DNA from: Candidatus Latescibacterota bacterium
GTDB lineage: Bacteria > JAAXHH01
NCBI GenBank assembly: GCA_022822725.1
Contig: JAJEAN010000007.1
Location: forward strand, 383,435-447,434
Reading direction: 5' to 3'
DNA: 64,000 nt
Below the pieces are notes generated by a model, which was given only the letters and a program-made list of their open reading frames with translations, had not been told where the DNA came from and ran no database searches. Made by a program: the position numbers and the translations under genes. Shown piece after piece: positions 8,068-16,547 of the stretch (position 1 is the first letter of the stretch; each line of letters opens with the position of its first letter).

Positions 8068-8985
8068 ATGACCATACTTGTTTCTGGCGGATCGGGCTTG
8101 ATCGGCCGCCGGCTTATTTCCTGCCTCGAGCAGTGGGGCCATCGCGTCCTGCGCCTGGTCCGTTCCAGGGACCTGGCAAGCGACAGGGCGGTCTACTGGT
8201 CCACCTCTGAAGGCGGCTTCGACTGGGACGATTCGGGTTCCATCGACGCCGTCGTCCACCTGGCGGGCGAGTCGATCCTGGGACGATGGACCGAGGCCAA
8301 GAAGGCCCGGATTCGCGACAGCCGCGTAGGCCCCACGGGCAACCTGTGCGCGTTTCTCGCCGGGATGGCGTCGCCGCCTTCGGTCCTGGTGTGTGCGTCG
8401 GCCACCGGTTTCTACGGCAACCGCGGCGATGAACCGCTCGGGGAGGCTTCGCCGCCGGGTGAAGGGTTCCTGCCGCGGGTGAGCAGGCAATGGGAAGCGG
8501 CAACGGAACCGGCCCGAGACGCCGGGATCCGGGTCGTGAACCTGCGCATCGGCATGGTGCTGACCCCGGAGGGCGGCGCGCTGGCCGCCATGCGTACGCC
8601 CTTCCGGCTGGGGCTGGGTGGAAAGGTCGGTGACGGGCGCCAGTACATGAGCTGGATCACCCGGGACGACCTGGTTTCCGTCATACGGTACGCCCTGGAA
8701 TCGGATGGGCTGGCCGGTCCCTTAAACGCGGTGTCTCCGCAACCCGTCACCAACGCGGAATTTACACGGACGCTGGGACGGGTTCTGCATCGTCCGACCC
8801 CGTTTACGGTACCAGCCTTCGCCGTCCGCCTGTTGTTCGGTCAAATGGGAAGCGACCTGCTTCTCGCGAGCGCCCGTGTCGAACCTGATCGGCTCCGGGA
8901 AGCGGGCTTCCGATTCGCGCATGCGGACCTGGAGGCTGCATTGAACGACCTTCTGCAAGCGAAGCCTTCGATCCCGGCGCGTTGA
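8068..8985 (+). CDS. TIGR01777-type NAD-dependent epimerase/dehydratase (YfcH-like)
   Basis: Extended-SDR protein of 305 residues with N-terminal Rossmann motif VSGGSGLIGRRL (GxxGxxG). SATGFYGNRGDE holds the conserved YfcH YG motif, WEAATEPARDAGIRVVNLRIGMVL matches the central family segment, and the C-terminal DUF1731 region is present (GRVLHRPTPFTVPAFAVRLLFG). The ATG at 8068 is chosen because the upstream in-frame extension crosses the repeat region and lacks domain homology. Its physiological role is not established in the family; it may act with the divergent SRPBCC protein. Confidence 0.9.
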   Translation: MTILVSGGSGLIGRRLISCLEQWGHRVLRLVRSRDLASDRAVYWSTSEGGFDWDDSGSIDAVVHLAGESILGRWTEAKKARIRDSRVGPTGNLCAFLAGMASPPSVLVCASATGFYGNRGDEPLGEASPPGEGFLPRVSRQWEAATEPARDAGIRVVNLRIGMVLTPEGGALAAMRTPFRLGLGGKVGDGRQYMSWITRDDLVSVIRYALESDGLAGPLNAVSPQPVTNAEFTRTLGRVLHRPTPFTVPAFAVRLLFGQMGSDLLLASARVEPDRLREAGFRFAHADLEAALNDLLQAKPSIPAR

Positions 8986-9061
8986 ACGGGCCGGACCGAA
9001 TCTCCACGACGGCGGTGCCTCCCACCGCGGTAGACACCACGGAATACGCCACGGAAGGGCC

Positions 9062-10771
9062 ATGAATTCGGATAGTCGGCAACAACCCGCGCAGCATGAA
9101 CCGGGATCCGCACAGCGTCAACCGGCGCAGCGTCAACCGGCGCAGCAACAACCAGCACAGCAACAACCAGCACAGCATCAACCGGCACCGGCGGCCGCAT
9201 CGGCTTCAAGCGGATTCCTGGACGCCATCGAACGGGTCGGGAACCGCCTGCCGGATCCGGCTACGCTCTTCCTGATCGGCGCGCTGTTCATCATCGTCCT
9301 CTCAGACATCGCGGCCCGCGGCCAGTGGGCCGTGGTCCAGCGCCTGCCGGAACAGGTGGTCCTGCAGGACGGTACGACCGGTGTGGAATGGCGCGAGACC
9401 GGGAAGTCCTTCACGTCCACCAGCCTGCTTTCCCGGGACGGCCTCTTCTGGGTCGTGGCCAACATGGTGGAGAACTTCATGCGGTTCCCGCCGCTCGGTG
9501 TCGTGCTGGTCGGGATGCTGGGCATCGGCGTGGCGGAGCGGACCGGCATGATCGGCGCCCTGCTCAAGGCGTTCATGCTGGCGGTCCCGGGCCGGCTGCT
9601 CACCCCGGCCATGGTCTTCATCGGCATCATGTCGTCCATGACGCTCGACGCCGGATACGTCATTCTTCCTCCCCTCGCGGCGGCGCTGTACAAGGCGGTC
9701 GGCCGGTCACCGCTGGCCGGACTTGCCGCCGTATTCGCGGGCGTATCCGCGGGATTCAACGCCAATCTCTTCGTGACGGGCCTGGATCCCCTGCTGGCCG
9801 GCCTTTCCACGGCCGGAGCGCAGACGATCGACGCGGCCTACCAGGTCGCAGCCACGTGCAACTGGTATTTCATGATCGTGTCGACGGTGATCATGACGCT
9901 GTCGGGATGGCTCGTTACGGCCTGGTTCGTCGAGCGGCGCCTGGCGGGCAAGCCGCCCGAGGAAGGCGGACCGGCGCCCGCGTCGTCCGAAGGTCCGGAC
10001 GAACACGCCCTGACCGCAGTGGAAAAGCGGGGCATGGCCAGGGCGTCCCTGGCGTTCCTGGCCGTACTTTCGACCATCGTGTTCATGATCCTGTGGCCCG
10101 GGGCTCCGCTGCACGGCACCGGCAGTCTGTTCGACCGGTGGGTGGAGGCCATCGTGCCCCTGCTGCTTTTCTGCTTCATCCTGCCCGGTATCGTCTACGG
10201 GATCTCGGTGGGCGCCGTCAAGAGCGACAAGGACGCGGCCCGGCTGCTTATCGAAACGATCGCCACCATGGCCCCAATCATCGTCCTGGCCTTCTTCGCC
10301 GCCCAGTTCATCGCCTACTTCCAGTATTCGGGACTCGGGCAGATGCTGGCGATGGCCGGCGGCCAGGCCCTCGGCCAGGCGCAGATGCCGGCATGGATGC
10401 TGATGATCGCCTTCATCCTCGTCACGCTGGTGTTCAACCTGCTGATCGGCTCCATGTCCGCCAAGTACGCCCTCTTCGCGCCGATCTTCATTCCCATGTT
10501 CATGATGGTGGGCATCAGTCCCGAGCTGACGCAGGCGGCCTACCGGATCGGCGACTCCGTCAGCAACACCATTACGCCGCTCAATCCCTACCTGGTGATC
10601 ATCCTGGTCTTCATGCGCCAGTTCGTGCCCAAAGGGGGCATGGGCACGCTGATCTCCACGATGCTCCCCTATACCGTGGTATTCGCCGTCATCTGGACGC
10701 TTCTCCTCGTGGCCTGGATGGCGATGGGCATCCCCCTCGGCCCCGCGGGCGGACTGGTCTACGTACCCTGA
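9062..10771 (+). CDS. AbgT-family transporter
   Basis: Secondary transporter of 569 residues related to AbgT (p-aminobenzoyl-glutamate uptake) and MtrF (drug/metabolite efflux). The core starts with FLDAIERVGNRLPDPATLFL, the classic AbgT entry. It contains VAERTGMIGALLKA, the re-entrant SMTLDAGYVILPPLAAALY, NANLFVTGLDPLLAG and the C-terminal SDSVSNTITPLNPY-type segment (GDSVSNTITPLNPY). About 11-12 helices are expected. The first 50 residues are a Gln/Pro/Ala-rich tail made by five 15-bp repeats, not usual in the family. GGAAGGG lies only 2 bp before the ATG, an unusually close SD. Confidence 0.92.
   Translation: MNSDSRQQPAQHEPGSAQRQPAQRQPAQQQPAQQQPAQHQPAPAAASASSGFLDAIERVGNRLPDPATLFLIGALFIIVLSDIAARGQWAVVQRLPEQVVLQDGTTGVEWRETGKSFTSTSLLSRDGLFWVVANMVENFMRFPPLGVVLVGMLGIGVAERTGMIGALLKAFMLAVPGRLLTPAMVFIGIMSSMTLDAGYVILPPLAAALYKAVGRSPLAGLAAVFAGVSAGFNANLFVTGLDPLLAGLSTAGAQTIDAAYQVAATCNWYFMIVSTVIMTLSGWLVTAWFVERRLAGKPPEEGGPAPASSEGPDEHALTAVEKRGMARASLAFLAVLSTIVFMILWPGAPLHGTGSLFDRWVEAIVPLLLFCFILPGIVYGISVGAVKSDKDAARLLIETIATMAPIIVLAFFAAQFIAYFQYSGLGQMLAMAGGQALGQAQMPAWMLMIAFILVTLVFNLLIGSMSAKYALFAPIFIPMFMMVGISPELTQAAYRIGDSVSNTITPLNPYLVIILVFMRQFVPKGGMGTLISTMLPYTVVFAVIWTLLLVAWMAMGIPLGPAGGLVYVP
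9116..9190. repeat. Five 15-bp direct repeats encoding a Gln-Pro-Ala tail in AbgT
   Basis: Units start at 9116, 9131, 9146, 9161 and 9176; the first two are identical (CGTCAACCGGCGCAG), as are the third and fourth. Each encodes five residues of the (R/Q/H)QPAQ type in the cytosolic N-terminal tail. The in-frame period means copy-number change would alter tail length without disrupting the transporter. Confidence 0.93.
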
Positions 10772-10788
10772 ACATCCTGACTAACGCA

Positions 10789-12567
10789 TTAACTTGGCCA
10801 GAAGAGCGGAATGAAGATAGTGGCGGTGACGAGCAGGATGAGATTGAGCAGGCCGCCGACTTTCACAAAGTCCATGAAGCGGTATCCGCCCGGCCCGTAT
10901 ATTATGACGTTGGTCTGATAGCCGAAGGGTGTAACGAAGGAGGCCGACGCGCCAAACATGACGGCGATCAGAAGCGCGTACGGATTCACACCGCCTTGCG
11001 TAGCCGCGAAGACCGCGACCGGAGTCAGCATCACGGCCGTTGCCGTGTTGGACACGACGGCTGTCATCAGAGCGGTCAGAAGATAGAAGGCCGCGATGAG
11101 TCCAATCTCTCCCAGTGGCGCCGTCAGGTTCACCACCCATACCGCGAGCAGTTCCGCGGCCCCGGTAGTCTCGAGCGCCAGGCCGAGCGGAATGAGCCCG
11201 GCCAGCACGAAGACGACCAGCCATTCCACCTCCCTGTAGATCTCTTCGAAATGCACGCAGCGCGAAAACACCATCAGGACCACCCCCGTGAGCGCGGCCG
11301 TCATGATGTCGAGGACACCAAAACTGGCAATGAGCACGACACCAGCCATGATCGACGCGGCCACACCGGCCGGCGGCCGGTTCCCGGTATGAGTTTTGAC
11401 CTCCGACAGGGGGACGAAATCCGGGTCCTCGGCGAGGACCTGGAGTGCGTCTGGGGTTCCATGTAAGAGGAGCAGATCGCCGACGCGCAGAGTGGTCTCG
11501 GCCAGTTTCTCATGTAGGGTGGCATTGTGGTGCTGTATGGCGATGACCGTCGCGTCGTAGCGTTGCGCGAAGTTCAGATCATGGAGCGTCCGGCCAGCGA
11601 GACTCGAGCCGGGCGCTACGATTACCTCGACCAGCCGCCCTTGCCCGCCCGTCAGGTCGAGGTCGTGGTTCCCTCCTTCTCCTGCGGTCCTGAGTCGCTG
11701 CCGGCTCGCGAGCTCCACGAGAGATTCCGCAGAACCCTGCACAACAAGGATATCGCCTGTTCGTATGTGGCGTTCTCCGTGCGGCGCGGTGATCTCCTCC
11801 CCGCCTCTTTCGATGTCCAGCACCGTGACGCCAAAGCGTTCGCCCCACTTAAGCTGGGACAGCGATAGTCCATTTGTCGAAGAATCGTCCGGGACATAAA
11901 GTTTCGTGACGAAACGTCGAACGTCGTACCTGGCTGACAGGTCAGGAGTCAGAATCCGCCGGGGCAGCAGTACCCTTCCTGCAGTGAACAGATACAGCAG
12001 ACCTACGGCGAGGCAGATCAAGCCCAGTGGTGTGATTGAGAAAATGCCGAGGTCGCCAAACCCTCGTCTCATCGCTTCGCCATGCACGACCAGGTTGGCG
12101 GTGGTGCCCATCAGGGTAACCGTGCCCCCGAGAATCGAGACGAAGGAGAGCGGCATGAGATAACGCGAGGCCGGTTCATCCGCCTGCTCCGCCAGCGCGA
12201 CGAATACGGGCAGGAAGACCAGCACGACGGCAGTGGTCATGAGAAAGGGAGAGAGGGCCGCACAAATGAGGCAAAGCGCAAACATGCGCATGTACTTGCC
12301 GCCCAGGGGTGCGGTTCGCGCCCAGGCCCCGATGGCGGACACGAGGCCGGTCTTGCGAAGTCCCAGACCGAGCACGAGCATGGAACCGACCGTCACGGTC
12401 GCGCGGCTCGACAGGCCCGATACCGCTTCGGCCGGCGTGAGCAAGCCACTTAGAAGGAGGATGACCGGGACGGCCAGCGCGACCTGGTCCACCCGCAGTT
12501 TGTCGAGGGAGAACAGGACGAGCGCCGCCAAGGTCAGGCCGAGCACGAAGGCTATTTCAAACGTCAT
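10789..12567 (-). CDS. SLC13-family permease with two central TrkA-C (RCK_C) domains
   Basis: Membrane permease of 592 residues from ATG 12567 (AAGGA upstream); a TTG 57 bp earlier is less likely. N-terminal and C-terminal CitMHS/SLC13 helix bundles (LSGLLTPAEAVSGLSSRATVTVG, and VSNTATAVMLTPVA with GYQTNVIIYGPGGY) flank two cytosolic RCK_C domains at about residues 200-390, shown by HIRTGDILVVQGS and LRVGDLLLLHG. This is the YbiR/SAC1-like architecture tied to sodium-coupled dicarboxylate or sulfate uptake. The substrate cannot be assigned. Its stop faces that of the AbgT gene 17 bp away. Confidence 0.93.
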   Translation of the reverse strand: MTFEIAFVLGLTLAALVLFSLDKLRVDQVALAVPVILLLSGLLTPAEAVSGLSSRATVTVGSMLVLGLGLRKTGLVSAIGAWARTAPLGGKYMRMFALCLICAALSPFLMTTAVVLVFLPVFVALAEQADEPASRYLMPLSFVSILGGTVTLMGTTANLVVHGEAMRRGFGDLGIFSITPLGLICLAVGLLYLFTAGRVLLPRRILTPDLSARYDVRRFVTKLYVPDDSSTNGLSLSQLKWGERFGVTVLDIERGGEEITAPHGERHIRTGDILVVQGSAESLVELASRQRLRTAGEGGNHDLDLTGGQGRLVEVIVAPGSSLAGRTLHDLNFAQRYDATVIAIQHHNATLHEKLAETTLRVGDLLLLHGTPDALQVLAEDPDFVPLSEVKTHTGNRPPAGVAASIMAGVVLIASFGVLDIMTAALTGVVLMVFSRCVHFEEIYREVEWLVVFVLAGLIPLGLALETTGAAELLAVWVVNLTAPLGEIGLIAAFYLLTALMTAVVSNTATAVMLTPVAVFAATQGGVNPYALLIAVMFGASASFVTPFGYQTNVIIYGPGGYRFMDFVKVGGLLNLILLVTATIFIPLFWPS

Positions 12568-12729
12568 CTTGCTTGCGTCCTTGTCTCCAGGATCCCTATT
12601 CGGGTGCGGCAAACCCGAAGTCAACGGGATCGAGAGTTTTCGTCGCGCGAAGGCCGGTTCTGCGTTCCTGGTTCAACTTTTGCGATGCCTCACATGGATT
12701 CGCGCCTGCAGCGTTCTTCCTGCTTTCGT

Positions 12730-14139
12730 CTAAAGTCCTTTCGCCGGACGTCCGCGCAGGTACAGGTAGGCGGGGATGCCCAGTGCGGTCAGCGCGAGAC
12801 CCGCGATGGATTCGACAGGCGTCTCGAAGAGCATGTTGGCGAGAATTCCGGCGGAACCCGCGATGAACAGCAGGGGGACGACCGGGTAGCCCCAGGCACG
12901 GTAGGGCCTGGGCAGGTCGGGCAGTTTCCTTCGAAGCGTAAACACCGCCGCGGCGCCGGCAATCCACAGCATGAGATTGGCGAAGGTAACAAAAGTAATC
13001 AGGTCTTCGAAGGTGCCGCTGAGGGTGAGCACGCAGGCCCAGGCCGCCTGAAACACCACCGCCGGCCCCGGTGTGCGGAATTTGGGATGCACCGATCCCG
13101 CCCGCCTGAAGAACAGCCCGTCCCTCGCCATGGCGAAATAGACGCGGGGGCCCACCAGGACGGTGGCGTTCAGCGCGCCGACGATGGACACGATGACGGC
13201 GGCCGACAGCAGTATGGCGCCGGTTTCACCGAAGAGCACGTTGGCGGCCGCTTCCCCGACCCGGACGACCCCGGCCATTTCCCCCACCGGCATGGCTTTC
13301 AGGTAGATGAAGTTCACCAGCAGGTAGACCACGGTGACGCACGCTGTGCCCAGGAAAAGTGCGCGCGGCAGGTTCCGGCCCGGATCCCTGACTTCGCCGG
13401 CGACGAAGGTGACCTCCTCCCAGCCGGCAAAGGCCCAGGACACGGCGATCAGCGCGACGCCGAAGGCGACCACCAGTTGCCCGAAGTCTATCCCCTGCGC
13501 GTTGAAACGGAAGTCGATCGGCTGCGTGGACCCGGTCCAGAGCCCGAACAGGATGAACAGCCCGAGCGCGGCGATCTTGATCACCGAGGAAACGTTGGTG
13601 ATGTACTTGCTGAAGGTTACGCCGCGATAGTTCACCACCGTGAGCAGGAGGACCAGGACGAGCGCGGTGAGGTGCCCGGCCGAGAGCGCATAGGGGAAGG
13701 TCCAGCCGGGCAGGGCGATTTCGGTTTCGAAGAACACGTTGGTCATCCCGAGCGCGGGGATGAAGTATCCTGCGTACTCGGCGAATCCCACACCGAGGGC
13801 GGCGATGATGCCGGTCAGGTACATGGTGAAGGACACCCAGCCGAACAGGAACCCGCAGAAAGGTCCGTAGGCTTCCCGTAGGTAGACGTACTGGCCCCCC
13901 GCCCGCGGCATGGCGGCACCCAGTTCGCCGTAGGTCAGCGCGCCGGCGAGGGCGTGCAGGCCGCCGAACAGCCAGGCCAGGAGAATCAGCGTCGCGGACG
14001 GTATGCCCCGGGCCATCAGGCCGGTGGTGAGGAAGATGCCCGATCCGATCACGATGCCGATGATGATCATCGTCGTGTCGAAAAGGCCAAGCTGGCGGAC
14101 CAGGCCAGTCTTTTCTTTTTGATCGCTTGGAATTGCCAT
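12730..14139 (-). CDS. APC-family amino acid permease
   Basis: Twelve-helix amino acid/polyamine/organocation transporter of 469 residues from ATG 14139. A longer in-frame extension encodes Arg/Cys-rich residues foreign to the family and is left out. Signatures are FDTTMIIIGIVIGSGIFLTTG (the helix 1 unwound GSGIF motif), GALTYGELGAAMPRAGGQYVYLREAYG and WAFAGWEEVTFVAGEVRDP. It resembles LAT/SteT exchangers. It is on the same strand as the SLC13 gene, 162 bp upstream of it. The substrate is unknown. Confidence 0.92.
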   Translation of the reverse strand: MAIPSDQKEKTGLVRQLGLFDTTMIIIGIVIGSGIFLTTGLMARGIPSATLILLAWLFGGLHALAGALTYGELGAAMPRAGGQYVYLREAYGPFCGFLFGWVSFTMYLTGIIAALGVGFAEYAGYFIPALGMTNVFFETEIALPGWTFPYALSAGHLTALVLVLLLTVVNYRGVTFSKYITNVSSVIKIAALGLFILFGLWTGSTQPIDFRFNAQGIDFGQLVVAFGVALIAVSWAFAGWEEVTFVAGEVRDPGRNLPRALFLGTACVTVVYLLVNFIYLKAMPVGEMAGVVRVGEAAANVLFGETGAILLSAAVIVSIVGALNATVLVGPRVYFAMARDGLFFRRAGSVHPKFRTPGPAVVFQAAWACVLTLSGTFEDLITFVTFANLMLWIAGAAAVFTLRRKLPDLPRPYRAWGYPVVPLLFIAGSAGILANMLFETPVESIAGLALTALGIPAYLYLRGRPAKGL

Positions 14140-14361
14140 ATATTGTGGGTAGAAGGCGTTACGCCAGGTAGCCGCATCCACCAGATGCGATGGCCGCCGG
14201 CACAGGCGCGTTCGATAGCCGCCGACGCAGGCGCAGGGAATAGGAAAGCGAAAGTCCATTTTACCGGGACGGTCCGCCGAAGTCAAGGCGGGACTGGACG
14301 GGACCAGGCGGGATCAGGCGGACAAGGCGGACCACACGCAATGCGGAAAGGGAACCCCGAG

Positions 14362-15162
14362 GTGAACGATTCAGCGCTGGACCTCATCGACGCGACGACC
14401 TATCCCATTCACCGGCCAGAATCGACCGCATACCGCACGCTGGTCGCCAGGTGCAGGGACGACCTGGCAGCGCAGAGCGCCTGCCTGTTGCCCGGCTTCG
14501 TCACGGAGGAGGCGAGGGTTCGCATGGTGGCGGATGTGGACCTTGCCGCCCCGGACGCCTTTTCGTGCCGGAAACCCCATAACGTCTACCTGGAAGAGCA
14601 CGACGACGCCTTTCCGCCCGACCACCCGCGGCGGAGGCCCCAGGCCACGGAACTGGATTCGGTCGCCTTCGACCAGTTCCGCCCCACTGACGGCCTGCAC
14701 CGGCTGTATGTCTGGGACCCGCTCCTGTCTTTTGTCGCCGACGTGCTCGACAAGGAACACTACTACCGGATGGCCGACCCGCTGGCTGCGCTGACCGTAA
14801 ACGTGATGCGCGAGGGACAGAATCACGGCTGGCACTTCGACGAATCCGAGGCGACGACCACCCTGATGCTTCAGGCGCCCGAAGCGGGCGGTGTTTTCGA
14901 ATACGCCCCGGACGTGCGTCCCGCGGACGGAGAAGGCTACGAGATCGTCGACCAGGTGCTGCGTGGTTGCTATCCCGACATACGCACGCTCGCGGTGGAA
15001 CCCGGTACGCTCATTCTCTTCGTCGGCTACCGGTCCATGCACCGGGTGACCCCCGTCGAAGGTCCGGTGACCCGGTACGTCGCCGCGTTCTGTTACAAGG
15101 ACCGGCCCAATGTGCGCAACAGCCGGGAGGTACAAAAGCTGTTCTACGGGCGAACGGCATGA
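14362..15162 (+). CDS. Fe(II)/2-oxoglutarate-dependent oxygenase (HalD/BesD-related family, HxD retained)
   Basis: Predicted 266-residue cytosolic dioxygenase. The facial triad is H158 and D160 (HGWHFDESEATTTLML) plus H227 (YRSMHRVTPV), with R238 as the likely 2OG-binding arginine. The segment GGVFEYAPDVR and the spacing recall the HalD/BesD family. The carboxylate of HxD is present where true BesD-type halogenases have Gly, so hydroxylation rather than halogenation is expected. The GTG at 14362 is preferred over the ATG at 14341 because AAGGGA sits 8 bp before it. The flavoprotein and polyferredoxin genes follow on the same strand, 110 bp downstream. Confidence 0.8.
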   Translation: MNDSALDLIDATTYPIHRPESTAYRTLVARCRDDLAAQSACLLPGFVTEEARVRMVADVDLAAPDAFSCRKPHNVYLEEHDDAFPPDHPRRRPQATELDSVAFDQFRPTDGLHRLYVWDPLLSFVADVLDKEHYYRMADPLAALTVNVMREGQNHGWHFDESEATTTLMLQAPEAGGVFEYAPDVRPADGEGYEIVDQVLRGCYPDIRTLAVEPGTLILFVGYRSMHRVTPVEGPVTRYVAAFCYKDRPNVRNSREVQKLFYGRTA

Positions 15163-15172
15163 CGGCGTCAGA

Positions 15173-15223
15173 CCGAAGACGGCAGCCAGCCGAAGACGGC
15201 GGCAGTCCGAAGACAGCGGCCGA
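15173..15223. repeat. Three 17-bp degenerate direct repeats between oxygenase and flavoprotein genes
   Basis: CCGAAGAC recurs at 15173, 15190 and 15207, 17 bp apart, each followed by a GGC-rich tail, with a weaker fourth copy at about 15220. The array fills most of the 110-bp gap before the flavoprotein gene. It contains no clear terminator. Confidence 0.7.
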
Positions 15224-15272
15224 CTGGAAACGGCGGCAGGCCTGATATGTGACCGCTCGAGGAGGTGGACCA

Positions 15273-16547
15273 TTGCACACCGTGATCGTTGGGAACGGCG
15301 TAACCGGCGTAACGGCCGCCACGCGGCTCAGGCAGCTTCAGCCGGACTGGAAGATCACGCTGGTATCCGGTGAATCGGCCTACCATTATTCCCGCCCCGC
15401 GCTCATGTATATCTTTATGGGGCACATGACCTACGAGGCGACGAAACCCTTTGAGGACCGTTTCTGGCGCGACCAGCGCCTTGACCTGGTCAGGGACTGG
15501 GTAACCGGCATCGATATCGAGGACAAGCAGCTGGTGCTGCACCGGAACGGACGGTTGCCCTACGACCGGCTGCTGATCGCCACCGGCGCCAAGTCGAACA
15601 AGTTCGGCTGGCCGGGGCAGGATCTCGAGGGTGTCCAGGGCCTGTACAACCTCAAAGATCTGCACCAGTTGTACAAGAACGCCGAACGTACCGAGCGTGC
15701 GGTCATCGTCGGCGGCGGGCTGATCGGCATCGAACTGGCCGAGATGCTCCATTCCAGACACATCCACGTCACCTTTCTCATCCGCGAATCGTCCTACTGG
15801 TGCAACATCCTGCCCATGGAGGAGTCGGGCATGATCAACCGGCTGATCGAGGAGCAGGGCATCGACCTGATCAGGGAGACCAACCTGAAGGAGATCGTGG
15901 ACGACGGATCAGGAAAAGTCGAGGCGGTCATCACCGAGTTCGACGACCGGATCGACTGCCAGCTCGTCGGCCTGACGCCGGGTGTATCGCCCAATACGGA
16001 CCTGGTCCGGTCGACACCCATCGAGACGGGCCGGGGCGTCCTGGTCGACGACTCATTCCGCACGAACATCCCCGACATCTACGCCGCGGGGGACTGCGCG
16101 GAGATCGTCAGCCGGAACGGAGGCCGTAACCTGATCCAGCAGGTCTGGTACACGGGCAAGAAACAGGGCAAGGCCGCCGGTGAAGTGCTGGCCGGGGAGG
16201 ATACGGCATACGATCCGGGGATCTGGTTCAATTCCGCCAAGTTCTTCGACCTGGAGTACCAGACCTACGGCATGATTCTGAGTACGCCCCAGCCCGGCGA
16301 ACGCCACCTGTACTGGGAGCATCCATCCCACCGGCACGCCGTCCGCGTCGTCTCTGCCGACGGCTGCATCAAGGCTTTCAATTTCATGGGAATACGCGCC
16401 CGCCACGAAGTGTGCGAACGCTGGATCTCCGAGCGGCGCACCGTGGAGTACGTCCTGGACCACCTGGAAGAAGCCAACTTCGATCCGGAATTCTTCGTCC
16501 GCCACGAGACGGAAATCGTTCGCTCGTTAAAGGAGCAACTCGCATGA
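15273..16547 (+). CDS. NAD(P)/FAD-dependent oxidoreductase (rubredoxin/ferredoxin reductase-like)
   Basis: Class I pyridine-nucleotide-disulfide oxidoreductase fold, 424 residues. The FAD motif VIVGNGVTGVTAA is at the N-terminus, the ATG-type ATGAKSN motif at mid-length, the NAD motif VIVGGGLIGIELAE near residue 150, and the second FAD motif DIYAAGDCAE near residue 280. There is no redox-active CxxxxC, so it transfers electrons to a separate carrier. The TTG at 15273 is chosen because AGGAGGT (15261-15267) lies 5 bp upstream; an in-frame GTG at 15249 has no SD. The stop overlaps the next start by 4 bp (ATGA), tying it to the membrane polyferredoxin. Confidence 0.9.
   Translation: MHTVIVGNGVTGVTAATRLRQLQPDWKITLVSGESAYHYSRPALMYIFMGHMTYEATKPFEDRFWRDQRLDLVRDWVTGIDIEDKQLVLHRNGRLPYDRLLIATGAKSNKFGWPGQDLEGVQGLYNLKDLHQLYKNAERTERAVIVGGGLIGIELAEMLHSRHIHVTFLIRESSYWCNILPMEESGMINRLIEEQGIDLIRETNLKEIVDDGSGKVEAVITEFDDRIDCQLVGLTPGVSPNTDLVRSTPIETGRGVLVDDSFRTNIPDIYAAGDCAEIVSRNGGRNLIQQVWYTGKKQGKAAGEVLAGEDTAYDPGIWFNSAKFFDLEYQTYGMILSTPQPGERHLYWEHPSHRHAVRVVSADGCIKAFNFMGIRARHEVCERWISERRTVEYVLDHLEEANFDPEFFVRHETEIVRSLKEQLA

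Noticed and set aside
14362-15162. Radical halogenase (BesD/HalD type)
   Set aside because: Sequence features recall that family, but the metal-binding Asp of HxD is retained (H158-F-D160), whereas halogenases need a non-carboxylate residue there. Hydroxylase is the better call.
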